Source: Calvatia gigantea (taxonomy: Eukaryota; Basidiomycota; Agaricomycetes; Agaricales; Lycoperdaceae). Taken from it: a stretch of DNA of 64,000 bases. The DNA lies in NCBI GenBank assembly GCA_025093985.1, contig JACAAK010000011.1, forward strand, positions 2,225,338 to 2,289,337, given 5' to 3'. The notes under the pieces are model-generated. The model was not told where the DNA came from. It made no database searches and worked only from the letters and a program-made list of their open reading frames with translations. The translations under genes were made by a program, and so were the position numbers. Below are positions 45,482 to 58,220 of the stretch, piece by piece (position 1 is the first letter of the stretch; the number at the start of each line of letters is the position of its first letter).

Positions 45482-48400
45482 ATGAAACTCAAGGAAATCC
45501 ACAGGACATCCACCTTTGCCTGGTCGCCAGAGGCGTCGTTGCCTTTGCTTGCTACAGGAACTGTTGCTGGCGCTCTTGACGAGTCTTTTAGTAACGAGAG
45601 TCAGCTCGAAATTTGGGCTCCTAATTTCCTGGACAAAGATGAATTTGACCTTGGTGTGGATCCGAACCATGGGCCGAAGAGTTCTGTTACAGATACTGCT
45701 CGGTAGGTATTTTGATATCTTTTAAGCTGCCTGTACACTCAAACATGTTGTCAGGTTTAACCGTCTTGCGTGGGGATGTGTCGATCCAGGCAGGCCGCGT
45801 GGCGTCATCGCTGCCGGTCTCGAAAATGGGGAGCTCGCGTTGTGGGATCCCGCAAAAATCCTTGCTGGTCAAGGGTATGTGTTATCTTCACTTCAGTTAA
45901 CTTGCTGAACTAAGCGAATTGTAGACGAGATTCTTTAATTCTCCGCAACACGACACATACTGGCCCCGTGCGTGGCCTCGACTTCAACCCGATCCAGGCG
46001 AACCTTCTCGCGTCTGGTGGTGTTTCTGGCGAGGTATGTCTCTTGTCGACCGCTTTCACTCGCGATTCTCAATCCCAGTAGGTCTACATCTGGGATCTCA
46101 AAGATCCTACCAAGCCGTATACCCCGACGCCCGGTACGCGTAGCACGAAACTAGACGAGATCACATCTGTTGCGTGGAATCAGCAAGTTCAATACGTTCT
46201 CGCAGGTGCGAGTAGCACGGGATATACCGTCGTGTGGGATCTCAGGGGGAAACGCGAGGTTGTCGCCTTGGCGTATGGTGGAGGTGCCGGTACCTTGGCA
46301 GGTCAGGTTGCTGCGGGTGGGAGTATGGCCGTTGGAGGGAGGAGAGGAATGAGTGACATCGCCTGGCATCCTGATAATGTACGTGCACTGTATCTTCTTC
46401 AATCTGTTACCATCCTTACATTTTGCAGGCTACGCGGTTGGTGACTGCTTCAGAGGATGACTCTTCTCCGATTATCATGGTTTGGGACCTTCGTAACGCC
46501 CGCGCCCCCGAAAAGGTTTGGCTAGCCACATTTCAATAAGCTTGTTTTTGCTTATTCATGATGTAGGTTCTCACCGGCCACGAGAAAGGTGTTCTTTCCC
46601 TATCGTGGTGCAAACAGGATGCCGACCTACTTCTTTCGTGCGGAAAGGATAACCGTGCTCTTTGCTTCAACCCTCAGACTTCAGAGGTTATTGGTCAAGT
46701 AAGTGACTGCCTGAGCATTGATACATATCCGCTCACTCTCTTAAAGCTCCCCTCCCACGATAACTGGGCCTTCCAAGTAGAGTGGTGTCCAAGGAACCCT
46801 GACCTTCTCGCGACCGCATTCTTCGATGGCACGATCGGTATCCATTCCATCCAATCCACTAACGAGGCCTCGACGGGGGATGATCGATCCGCCATCCAAA
46901 CAGCCGATGGATCCGACGTCTTCGACGCTCCAGGTTACGCTCGTTCCGCACAAAGTGGAACCTTATCCCTCAAGCAACCCCCGAAATGGCTTCGTCGCCC
47001 AATTTCTAGCTCATTTGGTTTCGGTGGTAAACTCATCTCCGTTTCCAACCTTCCAAATTCCCAGGGAAAAAACCAGAGTAGCGTTGTGCACATCCGTCGA
47101 GTGGTCACTGAACAGGAATTAGTCGAGCGAGTGAAAACTCTGCAAGGTGCCATCGAAGGAGAGACGTTGCAGTCATTCGCAGAGGGGAAGACGGCGAGTA
47201 AAGAAGGATGGAAAGCGCTTCTTAGTCTTTTTAATGCCAATTCGAGAGACGAGCTCGTCACTCTCCTTGGTTTCTCCAAAGCTGAGGTCGCCGCTCGCGT
47301 TGCGGAGGCTATCGAAAACCTCAAAGCTTTCAAGTCATCTTCGCAGGATGAGATCGGAGAACGAATTCACGAACCCGTTGTGTCTTTCGCTGAACCCGAG
47401 CGCCAGGAGGTTTCGGATGATGAAGATATAGGTGACAAGACACCCTCGGAGATCAGTGCAAGCGTCACGTCGGACGCTGCTCGAGCGGAGGGTGAATCGA
47501 CGACAACGGTTCCGAGCTTGTTCAGCGAGGATGATGGATTAGGTACTCCTCAGGATGCCAGCGCTAACTTCTTCAATACTGTCGGAATCGCACAAGATGA
47601 TGGGGAACCTCACGCTGTTCATGTTCCACACACCAACTACGGCCTCGACTCGTCGGTTGCCGCCACGGTCGGATCTGGACCATCCTCTGTTACCTCAGAG
47701 ATCTTGAAAAACAACAGTTTCAGGATCTATCCCGCTGATGAATCGGAGACCGATCGTTTGGTAACAAAAGCCCTCGTCCTGGGAGACTTTGAATCTGCCG
47801 TTTCTCTGTGCTTATCATCCGAGAGATATGCAGATGCTATTCTCCTCGCTGTACGCGGCGGTGAAGACCTCCTTCAACGTACCCAAAAGGCTTATTTCGA
47901 GCGTCGCACCATTGCCCTCCCCTACCTCCGTCTGTTCCAATCCGTTGTCACCAACGACCTGGCGGATATCGTCCAGAACGCGGACTTGCAGGAGTGGCAG
48001 GAGATTTTCGTCGTGCTCTGTACTTTTGCTGGAACGGAAGAATTTTCCGGCCTTGCTGAACAACTTGGCGCTCGTCTCGAATTCCAGTTCACCATTGCCA
48101 AGAGCTCAGAGGATTCCGATATTCGTGATCAGGCTTGTGCGTTCAGGAGGAATGCGACACTCACCTATCTCGCTTCCGCACGGTTGGAGAGATTGGTCAA
48201 TATTTGGATCGAGGAGCTGGTTGAGGAGGAAAAGGCATTGGTTTCTAACGAGAGCGGGTTGGCTGGATCATATTTCTCTGCGCACGCCCACGCTTTACAG
48301 AGTTTCATCGAGAAAGTTACGGTTTTCCGATCCGCGACGAAGTACAAGGACGAGGATTTGGACGGTGCCCCTTCGGCAGCGGATGCTGCGGCCATCAAGA

Positions 48401-50202
48401 CATTTAAGCTAGCGAACTTATATGATCGCTACTTTGAATATGCCGACTTCCTATCAACGCAAGGCCTCGTCAAGGAAGCGTTAGCTTTCATCAAGCTGGC
48501 ACCCGCCGATTATAAGGGTTTAAACGGTGCCGATTTGACCGCCGAAAGGGGGAGAATTGTTGCCGCCACTAGTCCCGTACCTGCTGCAAGCACTACTCAG
48601 GTTACCGCCACTGCTATTCCTGCAACCTCACAGACACGTCCTCTACCACCCAATTTTCGCGGTTATACCACAGGACCAGCTCCTGCAGCCCCTACTGCTC
48701 CTGCGGGACCCTATCAACCGATGACACCTGCTCTTAGTGGTCACTATGCACCCCCAGCACCAGTGGGGACCGCTTATCCCTCTAACTCAACATACGTTCC
48801 TGCTGCCTCGCTTACGCACCCTCCTCACCTCCAAGGTCCAATGAGCGTTCCACCTCCACGTCCGGCTCATGCGTCTCCTGCCGCTCCACCACCACCACCG
48901 AAGCGACCAGATAATACTGGGTGGAACGATGCACCCGTTGTTTCCCGCACACCCGCCAACTCTGGCGTAAATGTAGCCAAAGTCAATCCGATCACCTCCC
49001 CATTCCCTAATGCGACACCTTCCCCAACGGGATCGCCATATTCAGGCCAGGCGCCCCTGCCTCCACCTCCCAGACCCGGAAGTGTTACAGGTCGCCAATC
49101 CGCACCTCCGCCTCCGCCTCCGCCTCCGCCTCTAGGTCACCGAGGTCCCGCACCTCCTATTCCACCATACGGCCCTCCGCTACACGCTCGTCCACCGTCA
49201 ACGACCGCTCCGCCTCCGCCTCTTCAAAGTGGCCCCCCGATTGCGAATATGACCGGACCTCCTAGGCAACCCACGCCGTCACAATACGCCCCTCCACAAA
49301 TGGGCGGTCCTACTCCCGGACCAACACCTCCAGCGTCGCAATTTGCGAGGCCACTTCCCCCCGGCCAAGGATCGTATGCCCACGCGACGCCGCCACCTTC
49401 AGGTTATGCGCCCCCTGCCCCTTCAGGCCCTTACGCCCCCCCACCCCAGCAACAAGCCCCAGGACCCTATGCCCCATCTGCGCCGCAAGCACAGCCGGGA
49501 CCTTATGCCCCCCATATGGGAGCATCAAGCCAGTATGCACCTCCACCTGGTGCTGGACCTGTTCCACCTTCAACGGGTGCCCCTCCGCCACCGCCACCTG
49601 GTGCTGGTGGGCCACCTCGAGCTTCTGGTACACCTTCTGGGACGGCAGCAGCGCCTGCGAAGGCTCAGCCAGCTCCTCCAAAATATCGTAAGCGCTCTCT
49701 TTATCATATATGGTGGACTCTCAATGCTGACGTTTTACCTCTTGACATAGCTCCTGGGGACCGAAGCCATATTCCGGATTATGCACAACCAACATATCAG
49801 GTTATTTCTGAACACTTGGAAAGATTGAAGCAGTCTATTCCGGTGGGTATTTGATTGAACTATGTCAGCGGCGCTGTTGAGCTGATAGCGACTACGATCA
49901 ATTAGCCTCAACAGAAACGACTTGCAGATGACCTTGAACGTCGTATCAACCCGCTTTTTGATGCATTGAATTGCGAGACGTTGTCGAAGCCTGTCGTGGA
50001 ACAGCTGGCGGTTTTATCAAAAGGTACGTTTGACGATGTTTTATAACATCACAAGACTGATAGCGACCGTTCAATAGCAATGGCTGCTCGCGATCGTCCT
50101 GCCGCTTTAGCTATTCATGTTGACCTTCTTACACGCGGCTCACAGACAGACGAGATCGGGTTATGGATGTCAGGCATTAAGCAGTTGATCATGCGATTAT
50201 AA
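45482..50202 (+). CDS. SEC31: SEC31, COPII outer-coat subunit
   Basis: Ten exons: 45482-45702, 45755-45874, 45925-46033, 46082-46378, 46429-46515, 46567-46698, 46747-49687, 49751-49842, 49906-50023 and 50078-50202. They total 4242 bp, 1413 aa, fully in frame. The start [16 protein letters not shown] is the classic Sec31 N-terminus. About seven WD40 blades follow to residue about 370 ([51 protein letters not shown]). Then come a blade-insertion and alpha-solenoid region ([19 protein letters not shown]), a long Pro-rich region (exon 7 from about 48600, with PPPP runs and YAPP repeats) and a conserved C-terminal helical domain. It forms the COPII cage with Sec13 at ER exit sites and stimulates Sar1 GTPase through Sec23. 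Confidence 0.95.
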
Positions 50203-50564
50203 TCCGCCAAAAGTAGGGTAGTTTGCCAGTCATCTTTGTTCATACACTACAGTCGACTTGTTACTGCTTGCCTCTCTTACATTGAACCCTTTATGATACG
50301 ACAGTGGCTGATTTGATTAAACGATTTGGTCGAATCTGCAAGGATGTTGAATCCAAGACGATGACCAAACCGCCATTCTCTCCCCTGCTGGGAATGATGA
50401 CTCCTTGGATACACCCTGGCTCACCCCCAACCCAACAAGCAGAGAATACATTTGTCGCACACTACCAAGGCTACCACAAATTTGATCTGTCCACAACCGA
50501 AGATAGACACAAAATTCTCCTACCTCGAACAAAATAAATAATCACGCCTTAACTAAGTGATAAC

Positions 50565-52638
50565 TTAGAGGTCAAGGACCCCAGTAACCTTTTCGTGACG
50601 GGGAATCATTCTGATGCGGAAAGGCACCGGTGAACGTCCGGAGAGGCCGTCGTATTCCTTGAGGTCAATTGGTTCACCGGGGATTTCCTCCATCTTGAAT
50701 GCCCAAAGCATCCGGGAAATGGCAAGGAAGACCTCGCGCTCTGCGACCCACATACCAGGACAAATACGACGACTAGGAGACCATTTAATAGGATTGATTA
50801 GTTATAAGGATGACAGACGTACCCAACCCCGAACATCCAGTGATCGCGTTCCATTGGGTTAGAAAGATTGGCGGATTCAGATGAGAGGGTACCATCATTG
50901 ATGTATCGTTCCGGCTTTAAAGTGGTAAACCACACGAGTCAGCGAGGTCCACCGAAGTGATCAGATAGTTAGTTGTTGAGCTCACGCACCTGGAAAGTGA
51001 ACGGGTCAGGGTGCCTTTGAGGGTCGTGGTGCATGGTGTACTGTTATTGTCGTTCAATACGGAATATTCATGCTCGGCCTGATGGGCTTACAGTATTCAG
51101 GACCAGGACTGTATTTTTTGGAATGAATTGGCCACGGTATGTAAAGCCTTCCGTATTGACGTGGGGAGTACCGAGCCAGAATGGATTGTGGCATCGTTCG
51201 ACTTCCTGGAGATAGATGGAACGATTAATGAATACAGTGGTACATTTTGGATCAAGAAAGGAGTGCCAGGCAATATTTGACCCTATGGCCGACTAGCACG
51301 TACCTTGGTGATGGCGTGAATGTATGGTAAATTCTTCTCGTCTTCCACCGTGGGGAGACGATCTCGGCCGACTACTCTGTCAAGTTCCTCGTGGGCCTTT
51401 TGTTGAATGTGGGGGTATGCGGGAATCAAAGCTGAAAACCATTGCATGATCGACGCAGTCTAAGCGAATTAAGCGATGCCGCCCATCAAAAAGCAGCAAA
51501 GTACTCACTGTTTCGACGCCACCAATCATGAAAGCAGAACACAGAATGGCCATGTCAACAAAGTCAAGTTGTTCCTCCTCTTGGTTTTGTAGCATGGTCT
51601 TAACTAAGCAGTCAGGAACATTCTCCCCACATTTGATGCGTGTATCAATTTCCCTGATCATACCACCGTACGTCTCGAGTAGATCCAAGTGAAGCTTCCT
51701 TCCCCGAGCGACCATGTAGTTAGGCAGGCGTTGGAGAAGAGGAACGAAATCAGTCAGGTTGGAAACAGGGCCCGTGCAGTTCCTAGTCGAGCCAAGAGCG
51801 TGAGATCTCATCCCGGGAGAACGGAGGAGTAGAAAATACAAACATGAACTCGCGGGACAGCCTGAGTGCTCTCTCAACGAGGGGATGATCGATGGTGTCC
51901 GTACGAATACCGAAGACAATCGTGAGCATGTTGTTGAGTGAGCAACGACCGGCATATGGCTGGGGATTAATTGGTACAGAGCCAGCTTTGCCATACAGGT
52001 AAAGGTCGCGAATGAGGACGGTAGCTTCATAGTCAAGGACGTCGGTATATTTTCCCACAGCTCCTTTGTTCAGCCAATATGTCGCAATGCGACGATGTTT
52101 CCTCCTGAGGGGCGGAAATTAGAAGGCGATCTAGTACTCCATCAAAACCAGACATTACCATCGGTCATTGTAAGGTGTAGCAGTGATACCACGACCAGCG
52201 AAGATGATCTGGGATTTGAGGAACATTTCCTTGCGAGAAGAGAAAATAGCACCGTTCGTGACCATCAGGTCTCTGACAATGTTGGGATCAGAAATAATGA
52301 CGAAAAGTTGGTTTCCCAGCCAAAGCGAGTACAGGGGGCCATAACGCTTGGCCCAGTAATCGAGGGTGAGCTCGGGATAATGAGTGAGGAAGGGAAATGA
52401 GCCTGTTTGTGCTGAGTGCCAGAATAGTTGTTTGAGGGTTATCCGGCTTACCGACTACGGGTAGGCCAATGGGGCCATTGGGAATACCGTTACCGTTCTT
52501 GTCAGTGAGCTTGCGTGCACTATATCCTCTCGAAAGGATATATATAATGGTAGCTACGAGCACGGCGAGCAGGACAAGCTGAGGGGAGAGATTCGGCGTC
52601 GGAATGGATGTTCCTGTAGTTGCATTATAGGACCCCAT
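50565..52638 (-). CDS. Cytochrome P450 monooxygenase
   Basis: ATG at 52638 begins an N-terminal anchor (LVLLAVLVATIIYIL), then PNGPIGLPVVG, the proline-rich hinge. Middle exons (51380-52058) include MLTIVFGIRTDTIDHP and IGGVETVSTLL, the I-helix region. Then come PHIQQKAHEELDRVVGRDRLPT and a K-helix EVER (the ExxR motif, near 51210) with FWLGTPH. The haem-binding loop is split by an intron (about 50825-50790): MFGVG..., then SRRICPGMW with the Cys ligand. The end is HEKVTGVLDL at TAA 50565. Layout and size suit basidiomycete microsomal P450s of the CYP5144/CYP64-like type. Substrate unknown. The gene is convergent with SEC31. Exact exon borders were not all derived. Confidence 0.85.
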
Positions 52639-53192
52639 TGCAAAGGGTCTTCTGTTTGTGATTATCGTGAAAGGGGGGGAAGATAACTCGAAAAACTACA
52701 TCTGCCTCCCGCCTATTTATCTACATAAAAACCCCGTTTTGAGGGCTTTGGAAACCACTCTATCTGTGGAAACCATCTCGAAGCATAATCCCACCTCTTT
52801 TTCTCAAATCTGACATGAAGAGGTCAAGTGAGCTCATGTTTCAAAAACTTTGATATGCCAAGTTCTTCCATTTTGTGCAAAATCTTGTAGATGTATGGGA
52901 CAGTGAATTGATGTGGGATCCAGCTCACACGAGTAGCTTGGGAAAAGCCATTGTCAGGTTACATACCATCCATTTCCCGGAGACCGGACCAGAAAATATT
53001 TGCGTTCACTTCTTGAACTGGCTGACAGGGAGATGAAGGAGCTCGTGTACTCTCAGGTTATTGGCATACTCTAAACACCCTTGTGAAATAAATAGAAAGA
53101 TCTTGGAAGCGCGTCGTGAAACCAGCTGATACAGGGAATCGCACTCCTAAGCGACGTCACGCTTGTCGACCAATAGCAACATAAAGTTTGAG
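52639..53192. other. Intergenic region
   Basis: P450 promoter side; no gene or repeat is seen. Confidence 0.4.
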
Positions 53193-53625
53193 CTAGCGGG
53201 GTAGGAGTAAGCGGTGGAGAATGCGCATGAAAGTTGGCATTAACTGCTGAACTACAAATACGACGAGTGCAGGTGGAATGTGCCGGGCGAGGGGCGGAAG
53301 TCGCCTGATTGCAGTGATAAGTGTATCGTCGGTCTGTATACCGTGTGCCTCACGTAGTATGTACGCGCTGATGCTCTCCCATGCAATGTAGCCGAACTTT
53401 GGAATCTCTGCTTTGAGATCTGTAGTCAAGCAGCCTGAGAGGCGCCAGAACTATGGGAGGATTAGGTGGAGTAACTAGGTACGTTCGACAGATGCACGTG
53501 GGTTTAGGTGTGTCCCGTTGGTGGAGGTTGGCATAAAATGGGGCTGGCATACTGTAGGACATCTGGCTATGAATGTAGTGTCTGACAAAAATAGCGCGGT
53601 AGGAATTCGGATCAATTGGCGCCAT
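53193..53625 (-). CDS. Hypothetical small protein
   Basis: Two overlapping frames may form one gene. The upper (to 53625) reads MAPIDPNSYRAIFVRHYIHS. The lower (53429-53193) reads TTDLKAEIPKFGYIAWESIS and ends in a basic, hydrophobic tail (PPALVVFVVQQLMPTFMRIL) before TAG. The join near 53425 has no clear splice site. No domain is recognised. Confidence 0.3.
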
Positions 53626-53708
53626 TTACATTCATTAATGTTGACAATATTCTGGGCAAGGTAAATACATGCCGTCTTATGGTAGCCCCGGTACTTCAGG
53701 AGGCTCAC

Positions 53709-54328
53709 TTATATTTGGAGAGGCGTGTCGCGACTCTGTGCTTTATAAACGACCATCACTAGAATGGAAGGAGACGGTATTAACCACGGCCGTGCTGTTA
53801 TTGAATGCCCATGGCGGCCCGGATGGTCCTAAATAGTTCCGAAACCCCTAGGTGATGGATGCGAAAAAAGATGGGCACATATTGTGCACAGATATAGGGC
53901 GTAAGAAGAGTGACACGTGTTCTCCCAGCAGAGTATGCGTGATGAACGCTTAGGTTAGGATGGTCCCCCCAGCCTGTGGGGCTTGGTGTGTTGGCGTGAG
54001 CATGCAACGCATAGCTTCCAACAAAATGTCTGCCAACTATTGGTCGAGGAGTGACGTGCGCCTTTTGGGACTGCAAGGCAGTTTACATTGACATCGGTTA
54101 TGATAGCTCTTCCATAGTGGATTGCTGATGGGAACTTAGAACACACTTAAAATCGTCGGAGATAGACGTGATCCACGGTGGTGCTCAAGAAGTTTCCGGT
54201 CCCCGGGTTAGGTAAGTGGTGCCGAGAGTTCGGCGACCCAACGAATAGCGACAATTGGCTGTTTATTTTTTCTTTCCTTCCCCCAGTAACCCTCATAAAC
54301 CTTCGTGAGTATTCTTCGGCATAGGAAT
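53709..54328. other. Intergenic region
   Basis: Upstream of the HPP gene. No supported feature. Confidence 0.4.
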
Positions 54329-55171
54329 ATGCCCAACCGCAGTGTTCTCGCTCCCTTACCAATGTGGCTCAGCAGATGGTTTGGTTACCGCTCAACTTCT
54401 CCGCCTAAACGTCCAGACTACATTATCTGGCTCTGGTCATTCGTAGGAGCGTTCTGTGGCATCTCGGTCATCCAGGCGGTGTTTGAACAGGCGCACTATT
54501 TTGTTAAGAGGAAGGTGCCAACGATTGTGGCTAGCTATGTCAGCTCATTACCCCTCTCTTGTCCCCTGAGTTTTGCTCACTGCATTACACAGGGCGCTTC
54601 AGCAGTGCTGATTTATGGGGCAGTTGAGGCCCCTTTTTCTCAACCTAGAGCACTCTTCGGCGGTCATTTCTTCGGAGCTCTTACAGGTGTCATCATTACC
54701 AAGCTGTTCCAGTTGCTACCCACCGAAAAACGGTTTGATGAATTAGCATGGTTGGCGGCATCACTGTCATGCGCCGCTGCGACAGTTGTGATGCAGGTAA
54801 CTAAAACGGTGCATCCTCCAGCTGGTGAGGAATTCGGCTTAGGCATCGAAATACAGGGTGGTCGCTGATGCCGCGCTGTAGGTGCCACGGCCCTCCTTCC
54901 TGCGGTTGACCAGGGGATTCGCGATATGGGGTGGTACTTCCTTCCCGTGGTCCTCCTCTCGTCTGCGCTCGCATTCGTCGTTGCACTTCTGAATGACAAT
55001 ATCCAGCAAAGGTACCCGACGTTTTGGTTTACCCCACCTATTGCGGCAGCACCTACACCCCCTCCACCACCTATTGAGTCTCTAGAGGAAGCTTCACGCG
55101 ATGTCTCGCAGAAAAGCACATTTGCAGCGGAAGTAAAGCCGTCGGGGTCTGACGTCAAATCTGTAGTGTAG
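54329..55171 (+). CDS. HPP-family integral membrane protein
   Basis: Three exons, 54329-54538, 54593-54824 and 54882-55171: 732 bp, 243 aa, all in frame. ATG at 54329 is chosen because the upstream codon is only a GTG. Four membrane segments are seen: WLWSFVGAFCGISVIQAVF; the GASAVLIYGAVEAPFSQPRAL region with GGHFFGALTGVIITKLF; LAASLSCAAATVVMQ; and FLPVVLLSSALAFVVALL. The family signature TVHPPAGATALLPA is created by splicing across intron 2. HPP proteins (PF04982) are small membrane proteins; some plastid and cyanobacterial members transport nitrite, and the fungal role is unknown. The C-terminus is Pro/Ser-rich. A copia LTR starts 57 bp after the stop. Confidence 0.85.
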
Positions 55172-55227
55172 TATCCTGGTTCGCTTGCCATTGCGGGTGT
55201 TTATAAGATAGGGAGCGTCCGTAATGA

Positions 55228-55555
55228 TGTGAGTGCGAAACGAGCGTCGTAGATCGGAAGATCTAAGAATAATAGTTAAACTCAGTTGTCATAGAGAACG
55301 AAACTAAGTGTATTAAATACCTAAGAATAATAGTTAAACTATAGCGAAAGTTAGTCCATAATCGAAGTACAGGGGTATACTAGACTACTCACCTCAGTTG
55401 TCGTAGGGAACGAAACTGAGGTGTACACCTCACTGTGTAGCGAAAATATCCTATGCTTAGGTAAGGAATGCGATGCCGCAAACAAAGTCAATGGAAATGC
55501 CATGTAAGGAGGCAATTATGTCCATACTATGGTCCATGAGGCCATTTCCACAACA
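55228..55555 (-). repeat. 3' LTR of a Ty1/copia remnant
   Basis: On the minus strand it starts TGTTGTGGAAATGG right after a purine tract (AAGTGGGGG) and ends ..CTCACA, giving TGT..ACA termini over 328 bp. Inside are short repeats: CTAAGAATAATAGTTAAACT occurs at 55264 and 55321, and CTCAGTTGTC(A/G)TAG(A/G)GAACGAAACT at about 55283 and 55393. Confidence 0.6.
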
Positions 55556-55577
55556 CCCCCACTTGGCGAGCGTTCCC

Positions 55578-56660
55578 TTACTCTCGTACGCCAACGTTGT
55601 CAACGAAACCGACAAATTTCAGCATGGCCAACGGCTTCGTCAATACGTCCGCCACTTGTTCAGCAGAGGGAACATGACCCACGGTGATCTCCCCATTTTT
55701 GAAACGGTCGCAAATGAATCGGTACTTTGTATCGATGTGCTTGGTGCGCTCGTCCACGTTGCCGGTCTTGATAAGCTCTAACGCGCCTTGATTGTCAATA
55801 TGGATGGGCACCGGTACCTCCATGCCCAGGCCAATAGACTCCAATAGCGAACGCATCAAACTACGTCCTGGCATGCTATCGCTACTGCCACGAATTCGGC
55901 TTCAACGGTCGATAGTGCAACCGACGTTTGCTTCTTCGACCCCCAGCAGAGCGCCCCGCCATCCATAACCACCGCAAAGCCTGTGACTGATTTCCTATCA
56001 GCACGGTCGCCTGCCCAGTCAGCATCGACGTAAACTTCGAGCGTCTCGTTGACGTCCCCATTGCTCCTGTATTCGAGCCGATAGTTGCTCGCCCCCGGAG
56101 GTAATGGACCACGTGCTTCACAGCCGTCATGTGTGCGTGCCCAGGAGCCGAAACGTGTCCCGACAGCACCCCAACTGCATAGGCGATGTCAGGTCGCGTG
56201 CACACCATGAGGTACATCAACGACCCGATGCACCTCTGGTACTCTTTTACGTCGATTTCGGGTGCCTCCAGCGTCGGGAGTTGAAGGTTTGCGACCATTG
56301 GTGTCTTCGCTTGGTTGCATTTTGCCATTCCATCATGTTCGAGATCATCTCAACGTACTGCTCCTGTGAAATTGACAATATCCGCTCGCCTGACTCCGAG
56401 GTCTTCCACTTCGATTAGCATTTGTAAGATCCATTTTGCTTCCCCAAGGTCCTTCATCTCGAACTTTTCTCCTAGGATTCCTTGGTAGCATTTATGTCCC
56501 CTATGTCCTTAGATATCAAAAGGAAGTCATCGACGTAGACCGCAACAATAAATATCTGGCCATTGATAGTCTTGGTGAAAACTCCGTGATCCGCAGGACT
56601 TCGGGTGAAACTGTAAAGCTAGTGCTTTATGAACTGTTGATTCTTAGTGTTCACACAAGT
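55578..56660 (-). pseudogene. Ty1/copia pol C-terminus (RT and RNase H)
   Basis: From high to low coordinate: the RT catalytic box VYVDDFLLISKD (about 56540), the MKDLGEA block, KTPMVANLQLP, and YQRCIGSLMYLMVCTRPDIAYAVG (56200-56260). RNase H follows with IHIDNQGALELI, KHIDTKYRF and the QVADVLTKPL end (55620). Frame breaks separate these parts, and everything upstream of RT is missing. The remnant ends in the LTR at 55228-55555. Confidence 0.85.
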
Positions 56661-57660
56661 ACGCTTGACCCTATCTACAGAATCAGAGGTCTTATTCTTT
56701 GTTAGTTGGGCATCAGCCCAGCTGGTGGGGGGGCACACAAATTATATACTGTTGGAAAGCGCTCATCAAGCACTTTCTAATGGACCTAGAATCGTAATTT
56801 TTGTTACACATTTGAATAAGTTATTGAATATATGATGTTTTTCAGTTGAGTGGGGGCATCTCTGGGGCATCCGGCAATTTCCGACGCGCATCATTCTGAC
56901 ACACCAATGGCCCCTTAGGACATCTTGAGGGCACTCTGGCACTTTCCAGGGCACCATTCCCAGGCATTGGCAGTTGCCGGGTGCCCTACTCAATGCTGCC
57001 AACAGACGTTTCCTGTGTATTTGGCCAATGCCCTGCTTCCCACAGCTACTGCCCTCAAACCTGCAGTTGATGCCCCGGTGGTGTCTCAGTCCCAGGTGGT
57101 GCCCCCACATTCCCACGGCATCTGTCCACTGTTATTTGGTGGATGCTTCAGTAGTGCCCCCATTGTGGAGACTGCACATCAGCTGCTTTCGGAACAGCAC
57201 CTGACACTAAAAAGTGTCATGTATGTGTCCTCCCACTACTCCACTTCACCAACAATACTTTTCACTTCCGGGGACAATGACCAAGATGTCAACCCCGAAA
57301 ATCCCATTTCTGAGCCATCCAGAAGTCTGGATCATACACACTTTCCTAATTTGGAAGTCCCAACTACAGAAGCTCCAACCTCCAAACTCCACCTTGCCCA
57401 CCCATACTTCTCATTTCCGACTCTAAAAAACTTACAGACTACTTTTCTATTCAATTATTATACTTTTTCTACATTCCTCATAATTTAGAATGAGTTTCCA
57501 GCCCATTTTCATTCCCACTAGTATGTTTTTCTTTGTTCTCTCTCTAAAATTTACATTCTACTCTTTGTAGTTCAGGTGTACACCCCACTATTTTCCTCTA
57601 TAAAAACCTGTATACTTTGTTGTACTCAGGTAGCTATGGGGAGAAGGTGAAGAAGGTGAT
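56661..57660. other. Unassigned repeat-like DNA with a possible solo LTR
   Basis: Reading frames here are non-informative. Bases 57216-57629 start TGTCATGTATG and end TTGTACTCA. They contain CTATAAAAACC about 30 bp before the end, the layout of a fungal LTR promoter. No matching target duplication was found at the borders, so this is only a possibility. Confidence 0.3.
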
Positions 57661-58220
57661 CCTAAAAACCATTGAGTTGTCGATGGAGAGACAGCGCAAC
57701 AGGCTGGGGAGCTACTCCAGCCACCTGTTTCGTCTTATGACAGACTCATCAGGTGCTCTGATTATCCATCAGTACCTACCAGACCAATAGAACGCGATTG
57801 TTCGCGTTATTATTGGGGACGAGCGTAAATAGCTCGATCCATGGAACAGCTGATAAATGTCAGCGAGCGCTTAAAAAGCGCCCATAAAATCAAGTGCTTG
57901 TGGGTGCTTAATTTATCGTCAGGAAAGAAAAGTAAAGGAAAAACTTGTACTTAAGCGCCCGCGTAGCGCCCAAATGCGGGGCGCCCATTAAGCGCCCACG
58001 CACTTAAAATACAAACATTCTTGAAATAATAAAATGACCGTACCAAGTACCTAACGATGTCATCAGCTTGACAACTGAAGGCGGGGTACATACCGTGGCA
58101 GGTTATTTACGCAACAATCCAGCTCAGACAATCCCTTAGTCCATCTATCAGCCTGCGCATCATGAGACAAGGCCAGTTCCACTCACCGTTGTTAGGGGAG
58201 GTTAGGGGTTAGGGGGTTCC
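57661..58220 (-). repeat. pLTR of PLE copy 3 with telomere-like run
   Basis: It corresponds to 59771-60330. Bases 58191-58217 read as TTAGGGG-type units on the plus strand. The block 58047-58200 recurs at 59606-59757 and 60157-60310. Bases 57870-58015 hold clustered AGCGCCC/GGCGCTTAA motifs. Confidence 0.75.
57682..57770 (-). ncRNA. Type I hammerhead ribozyme, PLE copy 3
   Basis: On the minus strand CTGATGA, stem II GTCT/AGAC, GAAA, a stem-loop III and a GTT cleavage triplet occur in the same order as at 59792-59881. Stem I has one mismatch because GCGC became GCAC (a C-to-T change at a CpG, on the plus strand at 57754). Activity may be weakened. Confidence 0.85.

Noticed and set aside
49310..49681. 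Gly/Val-rich minus-strand frame
   Set aside because: Complement of the SEC31 proline-rich repeats.
55253..55266. AGATCGGAAG string resembling a sequencing adapter start
   Set aside because: Only ten bases match before it diverges into a local palindrome inside the copia LTR. Chance is sufficient.
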